DNA of 64,000 bases from Temnothorax longispinosus. Taxonomy: Eukaryota; Arthropoda; Insecta; Hymenoptera; Formicidae. Made by a program: the position numbers and the translations under genes. The stretch's first letter is position 1. Each line of letters opens with the position of its first letter. The notes beneath the pieces are model-generated. The model was not told the origin of the DNA. It worked only from the letters and a program-made list of their open reading frames with translations, and did no database searches. This document shows positions 62,380 to 64,000 of the stretch, in pieces. The stretch spans positions 2,294,001 through 2,358,000 of the forward strand of contig NC_092360.1 of assembly GCF_030848805.1 (NCBI RefSeq), in the 5' to 3' direction.

Positions 62380-63215
62380 ACTGAGCGCCGTGCTAGCGTT
62401 TCACCGCGTAGTAAGCCGGCTCTCGCCCCGCCATCGAGCTCTGTTCCTTTGCCTCTCCACGAGGAGCGTGGAAGTGAGAAAAATGCTCGAAAGGAACGAG
62501 GACGGAACGACAGGCGGCGAGAGGTAGAGGGAGAGAGAAAGAGCCACCCGTCCTTCTCGACCCACTCTGACGTTTTGCGCGTCCTGAGAGTAGCATGTCG
62601 CCGTCCTCGTCGGTTACGTTCTCTGGATTTGCCCCCACCAGGCCTCCCTTTCGTCCACCCTACTCTCGGCGCGTTTCCTCTCTCGGCGCGTCACCCTGTC
62701 CCACCACCCTATTCTTCCACCACCCTGACGACCTCGGAGTTTCGCGCGATCGCCGCTGGCGGCACCAGCGTCCAAACTCACGACCGAAACGCCGCTCGAG
62801 CGTGGAGAGCAACAAAGATCCCGTCGGTTAGCGCCACTATGTGGGAGAAAACGCGCACCACTGGTTGGTGGAAGGGGTGTGGTAATCGCGAGGGTGAGAG
62901 CAGTCGGTTGCCCCTCTCGTCGTGAATAGATATCCCCCACCTCGACGCGATTCTCGCTCCTCCTCCGCCCCCACCGCAGTGGCACGTGTTCCGTTTTGCT
63001 CGAGCCGAAGTACACGCGAATCTTTCCATCTTTGTCGCGTCCGGTACGTTGCGATACCGTTGGTAGGGAGATCGAATGTGCACGCGGTGGGGTAGATAGA
63101 TCAAATTCGAGAGTGGGGAGCAGAACCGAGAACGCTCTAGCATCGCCAGCATGCGTCACGCGCTATCCACGCTGCAAATATAGCCAACTTTGTGAATACT
63201 CAGATCCGTTAGTGT
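62380..63215. other. CpG-rich block with overlapping open frames on both strands
   Basis: High-CpG DNA with simultaneous long frames: 62449-62925 plus (158 codons), 62595-62831 plus, 62614-63159 minus (181 codons, the longest in the window) and 62778-63152 minus. All are R/S/P/G-rich, as expected when CpG-rich DNA lacks stops by composition. No protein family, signal peptide or splice-supported exon is visible. A CpG-rich promoter or 5' UTR exon is the best alternative to plain composition. Confidence 0.4.
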
Positions 63216-64000
63216 GAAGATAACCGAATAGCCTTCTGCTCGCTACTTTTGCACAATAAATCCATCGAAGTCGGTAGATTTTATCCTCGAAGTATAATTT
63301 ATAATTTATTACGCGCACACTCCACAATCTCATATTTTTGTTTTTGACTAATCTCTATCACGTTTCATCTGTATATTTGTGACAGGTGTTTTTATTTGTT
63401 TACGTCGTGTCATCGGAGAAAACGTGGATTGATTTTATAGTGAAATCCAGAGACACTTATCGTTTTAGCAATGTTAAAACATCTTATCGCGTTTTGCTGT
63501 CTTTAACTGCTAGGTGTTTGCCACACAATTTATTTATAGTTCGGCTATCATTAATACTTACAGTGTCATCAAGAGAAATGAGAGATTTGTGAAAAGAACT
63601 ATTTTTCAATGTTACTCTTTGTTCATTTTAGTCTTGAATTTTAACATATAGTGTGCCTAGAATGGTGTCGTGGAAAACTGTTGGACGATTCCCTTTAAAA
63701 CCCTATGGCCTGATATACTGATCATATTAGATGTATTAGACATTGAACAAATGATACATAAGAAGATATTACGATTGTTATCGTGCTACTGTGTCTTTGC
63801 TTCTGATATTATTATTTGTCACTGTAAGTGCTGCAATAATTAATTTATTCTCAAAGGTGCGGCATTAGTATCGAACGTATAAATTTTGTTGCAAACGCAC
63901 TTTATCCCAGCACCTATCAGGCGTGCAGAGAATATTGACATACGAACCAAAGAATTGTGCACATTCTTCCCAAGCATTTTCAAACTTTCCCTGACAGCCT
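63216..64000. other. AT-richer gene-free end of the window
   Basis: No gene, repeat or RNA recognised. A 68-codon frame at 63386-63592 is hydrophobic at its start but matches nothing and lacks splice support. Confidence 0.5.

Noticed and set aside
1..64000. tRNA, rRNA, CRISPR arrays, histone clusters
   Set aside because: I looked for T-loop GGTTCGAATCC-type motifs, 5S core sequence and regularly spaced identical repeats, and found none. A covariance-model scan would be decisive.

Overview
This window looks like nuclear DNA of an insect, most likely a hymenopteran (ant, bee or wasp). The reasons are large AT-rich tracts alternating with CpG-rich tracts, abundant GA/CT and GT microsatellites, a spliced exon with GT-AG borders, and several short non-autonomous DNA transposons with TTAA or TA target sites. 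The taxon is an inference: nothing here fixes genus or species. There are no bacterial-style operons, ribosome binding sites or compact gene arrays. No tRNA, rRNA, spliceosomal RNA or CRISPR array was recognised by eye.

Only one coding segment is recognised with confidence: a 195-base internal exon on the + strand (996-1190) of a UPF0489 / C5orf22-homologue protein. It carries the family block YILDIDLDFFSTKNPF and sits between a good splice acceptor and a perfect GTAAGT donor. I found no partner exon, so the window probably holds the edge or a long intron of that gene, or a detached exon copy. A second, much weaker coding candidate is a 128-codon minus-strand frame at 4833-5219 in a GC-rich island. 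No other open frame longer than 60 codons resembles a protein family I know; most overlap frames on the other strand in GC-rich or simple-repeat DNA.

Layout. 1-2.3 kb: the UPF0489 exon, then a GC-rich fragment that looks like the 3' end of a decayed non-LTR retrotransposon. 2.3-32 kb: mainly AT-rich non-coding DNA holding most of the mobile-element relics: a 192-bp foldback at 11.8 kb, a piggyBac-like TTAA element at 17.7-18.3 kb, a 0.9-kb TA-flanked element at 20.6-21.5 kb, a 112-bp mariner-type hairpin at 26.2 kb and a possible second TTAA element at 27.0 kb. A diverged inverted pair lies at 23.1 and 24.2 kb. 32.6-37 kb: two independent diverged tandem duplications, both offset by 216 bp at their conserved start. 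33-49 kb: a CpG-rich, GA-tract-rich domain that looks regulatory, with the best promoter-like cluster (CRE plus a palindromic YY1/Pho-type site) at 44.89 kb. 49-64 kb: mixed DNA with Z-DNA-prone tracts near 52.3 kb, GA tracts near 57.4 and 58.5 kb and a CpG-rich block at 62.4-63.2 kb.

I see no multi-gene system. The most interesting material is structural: the hairpin and inverted-repeat elements, the paired duplications, the orphan exon, and a few compact clusters of binding-site-like palindromes.
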